Assembly: GCA_944358275.1 (NCBI GenBank)
Contig: CALVQZ010000095.1
Coordinates: 1 to 9,034 of the forward strand
Direction of reading: 5' to 3'
DNA: 9,034 nucleotides
Origin: an uncultured Bacilli bacterium
GTDB taxonomy: Bacteria > Bacillota_I > Bacilli_A > RF39 > UBA660
Part shown: piece after piece, positions 1 through 6,807 of the stretch
Layout of the letters: each line of letters begins with the position of its first letter
Numbering within the stretch: the first letter of the stretch is position 1
Position numbers and translations under genes: made by a program
Notes under the pieces: generated by a model
Seen by the model: the letters and a program-made list of their open reading frames with translations, nothing else
Database searches by the model: none
Told to the model about the DNA's origin: nothing

Positions 1-51
1 TAAAACTCAAACAAGAACAAGATAAGATTTAATTATCATTATTTATAATTA

Positions 52-85
52 AAAAATGAAGATTTTATAATTTATCTTCATTTTT
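52..85. terminator. Bidirectional intrinsic terminator at the end of the ger operon
   Basis: The 12-base arms 52-63 and 74-85 are perfect reverse complements around a 10-base loop. Read on the minus strand, the first arm covers the last codons of the GerAB gene; the stop codon lies in the loop and the second arm ends in a T-run. On the plus strand the second arm also ends in five T. It therefore terminates the minus-strand ger operon and could also serve a convergent gene lying left of the window. Confidence 0.85.
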
Positions 86-1150
86 ATTATCTTTTTTTAT
101 AAGTATAGGTACAAATATAACAAATAATAAAATAAACAATAAAAGTATATAGAATAGTAATTTATTTGCTACAAAATGTACTACATTTATATTTTTATAT
201 ACGAATACTGAAATATATACGATTATTCCAATTATAAATAAATAGGTTATATTTAATAATTTATCTTTAATTTTAAACTCTTTTTCTAAATAATATTTAA
301 TTAAGTACATATATACAAATATTGTATAAAAATAATCTATGATAAAGAAAAGGGATAGTATATTTTCTATATTAGATAAGAATTTATATTCTATTTTTTT
401 AAATAAGAAGTATGTTGGATAGTTAAAAAGAGAAGCATATTGATAATTAAATACTGTAGTTATATAAAATATTATAATAAATATAGAAAAAGAAGATATT
501 ATATATCCAATTAGTATTTTTTTATTATATTCTTTGTAATTTTTTTCTTCTTTTGGAATTATTGATAGAAAAAGTATTGGTGCTAATGAATATGAAATAA
601 AGTGTATACTTGATTTTAAAATTGGTATAAATCCATCTTTTAAGATTGGTTTTAAATTATTAAAATCTATAAATTGTATAAGAGAGATGCATATTATAAA
701 AAATAGAAAAACGCTTATATAAAACATAAATAGTGCTGATCTACCTATTTTTTCTATTCCTTTATTTACAATATATAAAGAAGGTAATATAAAAAGTAGT
801 GCGATTATTAAGTTTGATGTTTCAAATAAATATTTGAGGTTAGAAAAACTAATAAAATCGTGTAATAAAGTTATAAATGAAAAACAAAGAAAAAGCATAA
901 TTATAAATTTTACTATTTTAGATTTTAGTATATCAAATAGATTAGTATTTTTTTTATTTAAATACATTACTATAAGAATAGGTAAAAAGCCAATTATAAT
1001 TCCTAGTAAAATACTAATCCAAGTATCATATTTGCTAATTTTAAGTATATTTTGAATACCAATTCCATTATAAAAACTTCTTAATGTGAATATGACTAAT
1101 ACCATATATTGTAATGGGTCTATTTTTTCATTATTGTACTTTTTTATCAA
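65..1150 (-). CDS. gerAB: GerAB-family germinant receptor permease subunit
   Basis: This 361-residue, very hydrophobic protein has about ten membrane segments and is the length expected of the spore permease family (GerAB, APC superfamily). In this family the B subunit sits in the inner spore membrane and binds the nutrient germinant together with the A and C subunits. Family-like signs are an N-terminal segment with a Gln shortly before the first helix, the stretch GIEKIGRSALF (about residues 131-141) and a later NLKPILKDG-type loop (about 165-173). The start is TTG at 1150: it overlaps the TGA stop of the upstream lipoprotein gene in the string TTGA, with an AAAGGAG ribosome site about ten bases ahead, so translation is probably coupled. 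The next in-frame ATG (codon 16) would cut into the conserved N-terminus. The subunit type is well supported. The germinant cannot be predicted, and the symbol means family, not orthology to one B. subtilis receptor. Confidence 0.9.
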   Translation of the reverse strand: MIKKYNNEKIDPLQYMVLVIFTLRSFYNGIGIQNILKISKYDTWISILLGIIIGFLPILIVMYLNKKNTNLFDILKSKIVKFIIMLFLCFSFITLLHDFISFSNLKYLFETSNLIIALLFILPSLYIVNKGIEKIGRSALFMFYISVFLFFIICISLIQFIDFNNLKPILKDGFIPILKSSIHFISYSLAPILFLSIIPKEEKNYKEYNKKILIGYIISSFSIFIIIFYITTVFNYQYASLFNYPTYFLFKKIEYKFLSNIENILSLFFIIDYFYTIFVYMYLIKYYLEKEFKIKDKLLNITYLFIIGIIVYISVFVYKNINVVHFVANKLLFYILLLFILLFVIFVPILIKKDNKNEDKL

Positions 1151-2292
1151 TGTTTTTCATCTCCTTTTTTTATAGATGCTTTATGACTATATGTAACTTT
1201 TACTTTTATATCACTACTGATATTTTGTATAATCTCATCCATATCATCTTTTACTTTTTCGTAGTAATTATAATCATTTTGATATAAGTATTTTCCAATA
1301 CCTAAAAAGTCACTTTTAGTCATCTTTTCTTCTTCTATTGTCTTTTTTATAGAATTTTTAATTTTTTCTTCTAATTTATCTTCTATTTTTTTTACTCCTT
1401 CATCTTTAGATATATCTATATTACAATTTAGTTCGGATAAAACACCTTGTAAATCTATCTTGATATTAATTTTATTTTTATCTTTATCATATGAAAAAGA
1501 TGCCTTACTATCTACAACTTCGATACTTCCATATTTGTCCTTATCACATTTAAACGATATGATAGGAGAAGTTATATTATTATTTAATAAATTAAATCCT
1601 AAAGAAGCATCCTCACTTATATATGATATATATTTATCATCTTTAAATACATTTAATCTTTTATCTAATACTAATCTTTTTTCAGGATTAACTTCTTCAT
1701 TATATGATTTCATTTCTTTTATATAAATAGATGGTAATACAGGATCTATTCCTTCTACTAATATATTAGATACGAATTCATCAAAATTTACATTATCTAC
1801 CATTCCTTGTATTTTAGAAGATATTTCTATACTAGATGATACATCTTCTGATGGAATAGATACTAACGGAGGAATAATATTCATAACTTCATCTATATCA
1901 TCATCAGTCGTAAGTAGGTTAAAACTTTTTTCAAATTCTGGATCTCTTAAAATAAAATCTATAAATTCACTTGCACCATCTTTTAGTAAATCTTTACTAA
2001 CTATAACAGTATCTACATGTCCTACATATAGTTTTTTAGGTGATTCTAAAGTGACATTTCTAAATGTTTCATGTAATGTCTTACCCGAATTTTCATATAA
2101 AATTACACTTGGACTAGCATTTTGTTTATCCCCTGAACTAGATTTAGAATCTAAAACTTGTACGATTATTCTATAGTTATCATCTTCTTTAGTTATTGCA
2201 ATATTAGAAACCATTGCCATATCAGATAATTCTCTATAATCAGCACATCCTGATGTTAAAAATATTAGTAAAAATAATATTAGTAATTTCAT
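1147..2292 (-). CDS. gerAC: GerAC-family germinant receptor lipoprotein subunit
   Basis: This 381-residue lipoprotein is the C subunit of a germinant receptor, normally tethered by lipid to the outer face of the inner spore membrane. A short hydrophobic signal peptide ends in the lipobox LTSGC, with the lipidated Cys at residue 16. The sequence CADYRELSDMAMVSNIAI right after it is typical of the family, where C, Y/W-RE and a following small hydrophobic run are conserved. The rest is soluble and rich in Lys, Asp and Glu. Its ATG (2292-2290) overlaps the TGA of the upstream A-subunit gene as ATGA, with an AGAGGTG ribosome site a few bases ahead. Its own TGA overlaps the TTG start of the permease gene. 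The length is normal for GerAC (about 370-400). Confidence 0.9.
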   Translation of the reverse strand: MKLLILFLLIFLTSGCADYRELSDMAMVSNIAITKEDDNYRIIVQVLDSKSSSGDKQNASPSVILYENSGKTLHETFRNVTLESPKKLYVGHVDTVIVSKDLLKDGASEFIDFILRDPEFEKSFNLLTTDDDIDEVMNIIPPLVSIPSEDVSSSIEISSKIQGMVDNVNFDEFVSNILVEGIDPVLPSIYIKEMKSYNEEVNPEKRLVLDKRLNVFKDDKYISYISEDASLGFNLLNNNITSPIISFKCDKDKYGSIEVVDSKASFSYDKDKNKINIKIDLQGVLSELNCNIDISKDEGVKKIEDKLEEKIKNSIKKTIEEEKMTKSDFLGIGKYLYQNDYNYYEKVKDDMDEIIQNISSDIKVKVTYSHKASIKKGDEKH

Positions 2293-3707
2293 AGTACACC
2301 TCTTTTAGTATTTTTTCTTGCTGTTAGTTTATTTCTAAACTGCATCTTATATTTTTTAGTAATAAGTATATCATTTCCTTGATCTTTTATATCTAAAGGA
2401 GTAGAAGGATACATATATGGAAGCCCAAAAGAATTTATACTACTTAATTCAGATACTAGTAGAATAAGTGCTATAAATACTCCTAACATTCCCCCAATAC
2501 TTGCAAAAGCAATAAATATTAGTCTCCATATTTTAACTGCATTAGATATATCATTTACTGAAAATATAAGTTCACTAATAGCAGTAATTGCAATTACAAT
2601 AACCATTATAGGACTAACTAAACCCGCTTGTACAGCTGCATCTCCTAATACGAGTGCTCCTACTATAGATAATGCACTACCAAGTGCAGAGGGTGCTCTT
2701 ATATCTGTTTCTCTTAAAATTTCAAATGTAATATTCATAAGTATTGCTTCTAAAATAGTTGGAAAAGGAACACCTTCTTTTTGCATTGCAAAATTTACAA
2801 CTAAGTTTGGAGTTAATATTTCATGATTATACGTAATTAAAGCAATATAAAAAGCAGGAAGCATTACAGTAATACAAAATGCTATAATTCTTATAATTCT
2901 CATGTAAGTAGAGTTAATACTGTTTTGAAAGTAATCGTCCATCGTATGAAAAAACTCTATAAAAAATGAAGGAAGTAATATAACAAAAGGGGAGTTATCG
3001 ACTACAATTGCAATTTTACCATTTGATATTTTATACGATGCTAAATCAGGTCTTTCTGTAGATATAACATTAGGAAATAAACTTTTATTTTTACTAATAT
3101 ATTCATAAATATAGTTGCTATCTGGAATAGTATCTATATCAATTTTTTCTATTTCTTTTACTACTTTATCTACTAACTTATTATTAGCAACATTATTCGC
3201 ATACAATATACCAACTCTAGTATTACTTAACCTACCTACAGTAACTTCTTTTAACCATAAATTTTCACTTCTAATTCTTTTTCTAATAAGCCCAATGTTA
3301 GTTTGATAATTTTCAGTAAATGAATCTCTTGGTCCTTTAATCGTTTTTTCATTTTCAGCTTTCATTATGCCACTATCTAAAATTCTTCTAAATTCCATCG
3401 CATAATATTTATTATTAACAACTAAAATTGCAAACCCTAAAAAAAGATATTTTAAAACATCATCACAAGTTTTAACTTCTATAATTTTATAAGTAGGAAC
3501 ATATTTTTTTAAATAATCTTTTATATTTAAAATAATCTTCTTATTTGCTTTTAAATAACTTAAATACTCAAGAACAAAATCATTTATATTTTTCGTATCA
3601 CAAAGCGTTTCAAAAAAAAGAAGCGAAATCTTCTCATTACAAATATCTAATTCTCTTATTACTAAGTCTTTACTATTTCCTGTTCTTTTTTTAATTTGTT
3701 CTATCAT
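2289..3707 (-). CDS. gerAA: GerAA-family germinant receptor subunit A
   Basis: This 472-residue protein is the large subunit of the GerA-type nutrient receptor. It has a soluble N-terminal domain of about 240 residues followed by several membrane segments. Hallmarks, numbered from this start, are KGPRDSFTEN (about 124-133), TNIGLIRKRIR (136-146), ERPD (218-221), GKIAIVVDNSPFVILLP (230-246), and the block EGVPFPTILEAILMN with IRAPSALGSALSIVGALVLGDA (about 311-357). All are characteristic of the family. I chose ATG 3707 because GGTGG lies five bases ahead and the family N-terminus begins here. An in-frame ATG at 3806 would add 33 hydrophobic residues, lacks a ribosome site and would overlap the divergent rlmD gene. 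It is the first gene of a tight three-gene operon in the order A-C-B. Confidence 0.93.
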   Translation of the reverse strand: MIEQIKKRTGNSKDLVIRELDICNEKISLLFFETLCDTKNINDFVLEYLSYLKANKKIILNIKDYLKKYVPTYKIIEVKTCDDVLKYLFLGFAILVVNNKYYAMEFRRILDSGIMKAENEKTIKGPRDSFTENYQTNIGLIRKRIRSENLWLKEVTVGRLSNTRVGILYANNVANNKLVDKVVKEIEKIDIDTIPDSNYIYEYISKNKSLFPNVISTERPDLASYKISNGKIAIVVDNSPFVILLPSFFIEFFHTMDDYFQNSINSTYMRIIRIIAFCITVMLPAFYIALITYNHEILTPNLVVNFAMQKEGVPFPTILEAILMNITFEILRETDIRAPSALGSALSIVGALVLGDAAVQAGLVSPIMVIVIAITAISELIFSVNDISNAVKIWRLIFIAFASIGGMLGVFIALILLVSELSSINSFGLPYMYPSTPLDIKDQGNDILITKKYKMQFRNKLTARKNTKRGVL

Positions 3708-3722
3708 AAATACCACCATTTT

Positions 3723-3752
3723 TATTATTAACAATAAATATAATAAATATGC
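3723..3752 (-). promoter_or_regulatory. Weak candidate sigma-G promoter for the ger operon
   Basis: On the minus strand GCATA (3752-3748) is followed after 18 bases by AATAATA (3729-3723). This matches the forespore sigma-G pattern GHATR-18-CATWHTA at all but one position. Ger operons are normally transcribed by sigma-G. Two points count against it: the sequence is so AT-rich that such matches arise easily, and the implied start would fall inside the ribosome site. The element overlaps the -10 of the divergent rlmD gene. Confidence 0.25.
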
Positions 3753-3758
3753 TATAAT
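3728..3758 (+). promoter_or_regulatory. Probable sigma-A promoter of rlmD (extended -10)
   Basis: TATAAT at 3753-3758 is preceded by TG at 3750-3751, giving the extended -10 pattern TGnTATAAT. A poor -35 candidate, TTAACA, lies at 3728-3733 with a long 19-base spacer, so recognition probably rests on the extended -10. The transcript would start near 3765 with a leader of about a dozen bases holding only the GGTGA ribosome site. Confidence 0.6.
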
Positions 3759-3776
3759 AAATTTGGCGGTGAAAAA

Positions 3777-4982
3777 ATGTTTAAAACATCTAAAATAATA
3801 AATCAAAATAATGAAGGAATTGGTATAGCAAAAAATAATAATAAAATAGTATTTATACCATTTTCATTAAAAGATGAATTAGTAACTTATGAAATAACAA
3901 AAGAAAATAAAAAATATGATGAAGGAAAATTAGTAAAAATAAAAGAAAAATCTAAAGAAAGACAAGAACCAAAATGTAAGTATTATTTTAAGTGTGGAGG
4001 ATGTAATATAATGCATCAAAAATATTTTTCACAACTTCTATTTAAAAAAGATAAAGTTATAAATAATTTAAAACATATTTCAAATATAAATATAGATGAT
4101 ATAGATATTGTATATGATAAGCAATTTAATTATAGAAATCATATAACATTATCTATAAAAGATGATAATATAGGTTTTTATGAATATCATACTAATAAAA
4201 TTGTTAATATTGATAAGTGTATTATATCTAACGAAAAGATAAATAAAACACTAAAAGAAATAATTAAATTTATAAATAAATATAAAGATAATAATATAGA
4301 TAGAATAAGTATTAAAGCTTATAATGAAATACTTATAAATATTGAATCAAGTAATTTTAAACTAATAGATGAATTTAAAAATATTGTTAATTTTGATTCT
4401 TTATATATTAACAATAAACATATTTTAGGTATAAAAAAGATAAGTATAAATTTAAATAATTATATGTATAAAGTATCATCTAGTGCATTTTTTCAAAAGA
4501 ATACAAATATGACTATAAAATTATATGATTATATTAAAGAATTACTAAATAAAGATGAAAGAGTTTTAGATTTATATTGTGGTAGTGGTGGCATTGGAAT
4601 ATATGTTAGTGATAAAGTTAAAAATGTACTTGGAATTGAGATTATTGATGATGCAGTGATAGATGCTAAAGAGAATGTAAGAATAAATAATGTAGATAAT
4701 ATTTCTTTTATAAGTGGTAAAGTAGAAGATAATTTAGATAATATAAAAGATGTTGATACTTTAATAGTAGATCCACCTAGAATAGGTTTAAATAAAAAGG
4801 CAGTAGAAAATATATTAAAGATAAATTCAAAAAGGATAATATATGTATCTTGTAATTCGACTACTTTAGCAAGAGATATAAATTATTTAAAAGATAAATA
4901 TGTATTAAAAAGCATTAAATTATTTGATTTATTTCCCAATACTCATCACGTTGAAACAATTTGTTTAATGGAGAGAAAATAG
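3777..4982 (+). CDS. rlmD: 23S rRNA (uracil-C5)-methyltransferase, RlmD/RlmCD type
   Basis: This 401-residue enzyme belongs to the TrmA/RumA family, which uses S-adenosylmethionine to make 5-methyluridine in RNA. The N-terminal part (about 1-60) fits a TRAM-like RNA-binding domain. Four cysteines in the RlmD arrangement (C67, C73, C76 and C148) would hold a [4Fe-4S] cluster, which separates it from TrmA. SSSAFFQ (234-240), the SAM loop DLYCGSGGIG (265-274), VDPPRIGL (331-338), the catalytic Cys in YVSCNS (C359) and the base Glu in HHVET (E393) are all present, so it looks active. In Gram-positives one enzyme of this type can modify both U747 and U1939 (RlmCD); which sites apply here cannot be told. 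The start ATG has GGTGA four bases ahead. By my reading all its Arg codons are AGA or AGG. It is divergent from the ger operon. Confidence 0.92.
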   Translation: MFKTSKIINQNNEGIGIAKNNNKIVFIPFSLKDELVTYEITKENKKYDEGKLVKIKEKSKERQEPKCKYYFKCGGCNIMHQKYFSQLLFKKDKVINNLKHISNINIDDIDIVYDKQFNYRNHITLSIKDDNIGFYEYHTNKIVNIDKCIISNEKINKTLKEIIKFINKYKDNNIDRISIKAYNEILINIESSNFKLIDEFKNIVNFDSLYINNKHILGIKKISINLNNYMYKVSSSAFFQKNTNMTIKLYDYIKELLNKDERVLDLYCGSGGIGIYVSDKVKNVLGIEIIDDAVIDAKENVRINNVDNISFISGKVEDNLDNIKDVDTLIVDPPRIGLNKKAVENILKINSKRIIYVSCNSTTLARDINYLKDKYVLKSIKLFDLFPNTHHVETICLMERK

Positions 4983-4998
4983 TAAAATAATTGTTTTG

Positions 4999-5024
4999 GT
5001 AGTGTGAAAAACATTGCACACTAC
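4999..5024. promoter_or_regulatory. Perfect inverted repeat ahead of rhuM
   Basis: GTAGTGTG (4999-5006) and CACACTAC (5017-5024) are perfect reverse complements around a ten-base A-rich loop. They lie in the 65-base gap between rlmD and rhuM, 12 bases before the AGGAGG site. No T-run follows on the plus strand, so it is not an ordinary rlmD terminator. I see no convincing promoter in the gap either. It could be an operator, a leader hairpin or a processing site. Confidence 0.5.
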
Positions 5025-5047
5025 GAAAATAACAAAGGAGGTTTTGT

Positions 5048-6079
5048 ATGAAAAATAAAATTGTAGAAAAAAACAATTCAGAATTAGTAATATATGAATC
5101 AAAAGGTGGCGATATCAAATTAGATATAAATTTAGAAAATGAAACAGTTTGGCTGTCTTTAGAACAAATGTCAAAATTATTTGGAAGGGATAAGTCAGTT
5201 ATATCTAGGCATATAAGACATGTGTTTGAAGAAGGGGAATTAGAAAGAGAAAAGGTTGTTGCAAATTTTGCAACAACCACTAAGCATGGTGCAATTGAAG
5301 GAAAAACGCAAACTCATTTTGTAGATTATTATAATCTAGATGTTGTAATTAGTGTTGGATATCGTGTTAAGTCTTTAGAGGGTGTTCGTTTTAGAAAGTG
5401 GGCTACTGAAAGAATTAAGGAATATATTATCAAAGGCTTCACAATGGATGATGAAAGACTTAAAAATCTCGGTGGTGGAAAATATTTTTATGAACTTTTA
5501 AATCGTATTAAAGATATAAGGTCATCTGAGAAGGTATTATACAGACAAGTGCTTGATTTATATGCAACTGCTATTGATTATAATCCTAAAGCAGAAGAAA
5601 CAATAAAATTTTTCAAAATAGTACAAAATAAATTTCATTATGCTGCTCATGGAAATACAGCGGCTGAAATAATATATAATAGAGCTGATTCAAATAAGCC
5701 ATTTATGGGTCTTACCAATTTTAAAGGTGAATTGCCAAGCATTAATGATATAGAAATTGCTAAAAATTATTTAACTGAAGAAGAATTAATGATGTTAAAT
5801 AATTTAGTATCAGGGTATTTTGACTTTGCAGAATTTCAAGCAATGAAACACAAACCAATGAGAATGAAAGACTATATTAATCAGTTAGATAAAATACTAA
5901 ACTCTTTAGAAACAAATGTTTTAAAAACTGCCGGTAGTGTTAGCCATAAAAAAGCAGTAGAAAAAGCAAAATCAGAGTATGAAAAATATCAAATAAAAGA
6001 ACTAAGCCCAATTGAAAAGGAATATTTAAATTCAATTCATAAAATTAATAAGATTGCAGAGGAATGTGTGAAAAAGTAA
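5048..6079 (+). CDS. rhuM: RhuM-family protein
   Basis: This 343-residue protein matches the RhuM family (named from a gene in Salmonella pathogenicity island 3) over its whole usual length. Family-like blocks are TVWLSLEQMSKLFGRDKSVI (33-52, looking like a DNA-binding HTH segment), EEGELEREKVVANFATT (61-77), YYNLDVVISVGYRV (94-107), RFRKWATERIKEYIIKGF (114-131), and the C-terminal AAHGNTAAEIIYNRAD (199-214), MGLTNFKG and EFQAMKHKPM (262-271). The biochemical role of the family is not established; members often occur in islands, prophages and defence-rich DNA. AGGAGG at 5036-5041, six bases ahead, fixes the ATG. It differs in composition from rlmD: 5341-5400 has 21 G/C of 60, and CGT appears among its Arg codons, which suggests acquisition by transfer. 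I see no Fic motif (HPFxxGNGR) in it, although some RhuM proteins carry a Fic domain. Confidence 0.88.
   Translation: MKNKIVEKNNSELVIYESKGGDIKLDINLENETVWLSLEQMSKLFGRDKSVISRHIRHVFEEGELEREKVVANFATTTKHGAIEGKTQTHFVDYYNLDVVISVGYRVKSLEGVRFRKWATERIKEYIIKGFTMDDERLKNLGGGKYFYELLNRIKDIRSSEKVLYRQVLDLYATAIDYNPKAEETIKFFKIVQNKFHYAAHGNTAAEIIYNRADSNKPFMGLTNFKGELPSINDIEIAKNYLTEEELMMLNNLVSGYFDFAEFQAMKHKPMRMKDYINQLDKILNSLETNVLKTAGSVSHKKAVEKAKSEYEKYQIKELSPIEKEYLNSIHKINKIAEECVKK
5254..5278. repeat. 25-base perfect palindrome inside rhuM
   Basis: GGTTGTTGCAAA (5254-5265) and TTTGCAACAACC (5267-5278) are perfect reverse complements around a single central T. The repeat encodes the family-conserved segment VVANFATT. 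As RNA it could fold into a stem of about ten base pairs with a small loop. It may simply reflect the codons used there, or it may be a binding site. Confidence 0.8.
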
Positions 6080-6204
6080 TTATACATAATAAATATTCAA
6101 CCATTAAGAGTGTTTATTATGTAGTAGTCAGTTATACCCAAACATATAAAAAGCAACTATTCATAATTAACGAACACGGCATGTTGAAAGTATATCAGTT
6201 CTAA
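6064..6204 (+). CDS. Small uncharacterised reading frame overlapping the end of rhuM
   Basis: This 46-codon frame starts inside the last codons of rhuM in another phase and ends at 6204. Its product has a hydrophobic centre (VYYVVVSYTQ) and ends KVYQF. GAGG is only one base from the ATG, so there is no properly spaced ribosome site. The stretch 6121-6180 has 20 G/C of 60, well above ordinary spacer in this window, so it may be real coding sequence or a relic of an older gene. I do not recognise it. Its first half also forms the inverted repeat 6083-6123, so conservation here could equally be structural. Confidence 0.25.
   Translation: MCEKVIIHNKYSTIKSVYYVVVSYTQTYKKQLFIINEHGMLKVYQF
6083..6123. 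repeat. Inverted repeat after rhuM
   Basis: TACATAATAAA (6083-6093) pairs perfectly with TTTATTATGTA (6113-6123), and two more pairs (one G-T) extend it inward, leaving a 15-base loop. It starts four bases after the rhuM stop codon. There is no T-run on the plus side, so termination is uncertain; a 3'-end stabilising hairpin is also possible. Confidence 0.5.
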
Positions 6205-6235
6205 GTTTAAAGGAAGAAAAAAATATTTAAAATTT

Positions 6236-6264
6236 AAAAGTGATGAACTTAATCATCACTTTTT
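6236..6264. terminator. Bidirectional terminator overlapping the merR-type gene end
   Basis: AAAAGTGATGA (6236-6246) and TCATCACTTTT (6253-6263) form a perfect 11-base stem with a six-base loop, with T-rich sequence following on both strands. On the minus strand the first arm encodes the last Ser-Asp-Asp codons of the regulator. On the plus strand it would end transcription coming from rhuM. Confidence 0.85.
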
Positions 6265-6671
6265 GTGTTAGTTAAATTACTATAATACTTAATTTTACCA
6301 CTTAAAACATCATCATAAAAACCTTGTTTCCAATGTATATAGTCTATACTATTTTTAACTTCTTTCATTTTATATTCTAATTCTTTTAATTTTTTGTTTG
6401 AAATTATTTTTCTTTCTTTAATTGATGATTCACCTTCTAAACATAAATTAACATATTCTTTCATTTCAGTAATACTCATACCACATTTTTTTAGACATGA
6501 TAAACTGTTAATCCAAGCAATATCTTTTTCATCAAATATCCTATAGTTATTTTTATTTCTTTTTACATTTGGAACTAATCCTTCATTACAATAAAATTTT
6601 AAAGTATCATAAGTTAGTCCTGTTTTTTCACAAGCATCTTTCATTGAATATAACATTTTTTCTTTAACCAT
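6249..6671 (-). CDS. MerR-family transcriptional regulator, AdhR/NmlR-like
   Basis: This 140-residue regulator has an N-terminal winged helix-turn-helix (about 7-47; YSMKDACEKTGLTYDTLKFY then GLVPNVKRN and YRIFDEKDI) and a charged dimerisation coiled coil (about 84-113). The block DIAWINSLSCLKKCGMSI aligns with the same region of B. subtilis AdhR. As I recall that protein, C59 falls exactly on the Cys that AdhR uses to sense aldehydes; four other cysteines (14, 28, 63, 77) are present. A thiol- or carbonyl-responsive activator is therefore likely, by inference. I chose ATG 6671 because GAGGTG lies about five bases ahead; an upstream in-frame ATG at 6683 directly adjoins that ribosome site and would add four residues (MRCL). 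It is divergent from a MerR-type promoter at 6728-6758. A GAGTGT sequence in its own upstream region, read on its strand, repeats the operator half-site and could serve autoregulation. Confidence 0.85.
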   Translation of the reverse strand: MVKEKMLYSMKDACEKTGLTYDTLKFYCNEGLVPNVKRNKNNYRIFDEKDIAWINSLSCLKKCGMSITEMKEYVNLCLEGESSIKERKIISNKKLKELEYKMKEVKNSIDYIHWKQGFYDDVLSGKIKYYSNLTNTKSDD

Positions 6672-6727
6672 TAAGCACCTCATAATATATTTTATCTATT
6701 ACACTCATCAAAAAAACAAAAAAAATA

Positions 6728-6758
6728 TTGACCGAGTGTTACACACGACATTTATAAT
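6728..6758 (+). promoter_or_regulatory. MerR-type promoter with operator dyad
   Basis: TTGACC (6728-6733) and TATAAT (6753-6758) are separated by 19 bases, the over-long spacer characteristic of promoters that MerR-family proteins activate by distorting the DNA. Within the spacer lies the imperfect dyad CGAGTGTTACACACG (6733-6747), a plausible operator for the divergent regulator. Transcription would begin near 6765. Confidence 0.75.
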
Positions 6759-6765
6759 TGTATTG

Positions 6766-6789
6766 TAAATTGAAATAATTGTCAATTTA
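6766..6789. promoter_or_regulatory. Inverted repeat at the start of the MerR-controlled transcript
   Basis: TAAATTGA (6766-6773) and TCAATTTA (6782-6789) are perfect reverse complements with an eight-base spacer. They occupy the predicted transcript start and end just before the GAGGG ribosome site. It may be a 5' stabilising hairpin or a second operator. Confidence 0.45.
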
Positions 6790-6807
6790 GAAAGAGGGAA
6801 AGTTGTA

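Noticed and set aside
2..32. Possible tail of a plus-strand gene at the left edge, for example a frame ending KLKQEQDKI at 30-32
   Set aside because: The bidirectional terminator at 52-85 makes a convergent neighbour plausible, but under ten codons are visible and two phases are possible, so no gene can be called.
834..3306. Plus-strand frames at 834-1055, 1460-1726 and 3115-3306
   Set aside because: All are antisense to the ger genes and have no ribosome site or family features.
3708..3806. Extension of the GerAA N-terminus by 33 hydrophobic residues from an upstream ATG
   Set aside because: There is no ribosome site, it overlaps rlmD and its promoter, and the family N-terminus begins at the ATG at 3707.
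4915..5280. A 121-codon minus-strand open frame across the rlmD end and rhuM start
   Set aside because: It is antisense to two well-supported genes, spans their gap and has no ribosome site; it is a shadow.
4984..6781. The short direct repeat AAATAATTG near both sides of rhuM, considered as a target-site duplication
   Set aside because: Nine AT-rich bases recur easily by chance here, and the copies do not sit at matching element borders.
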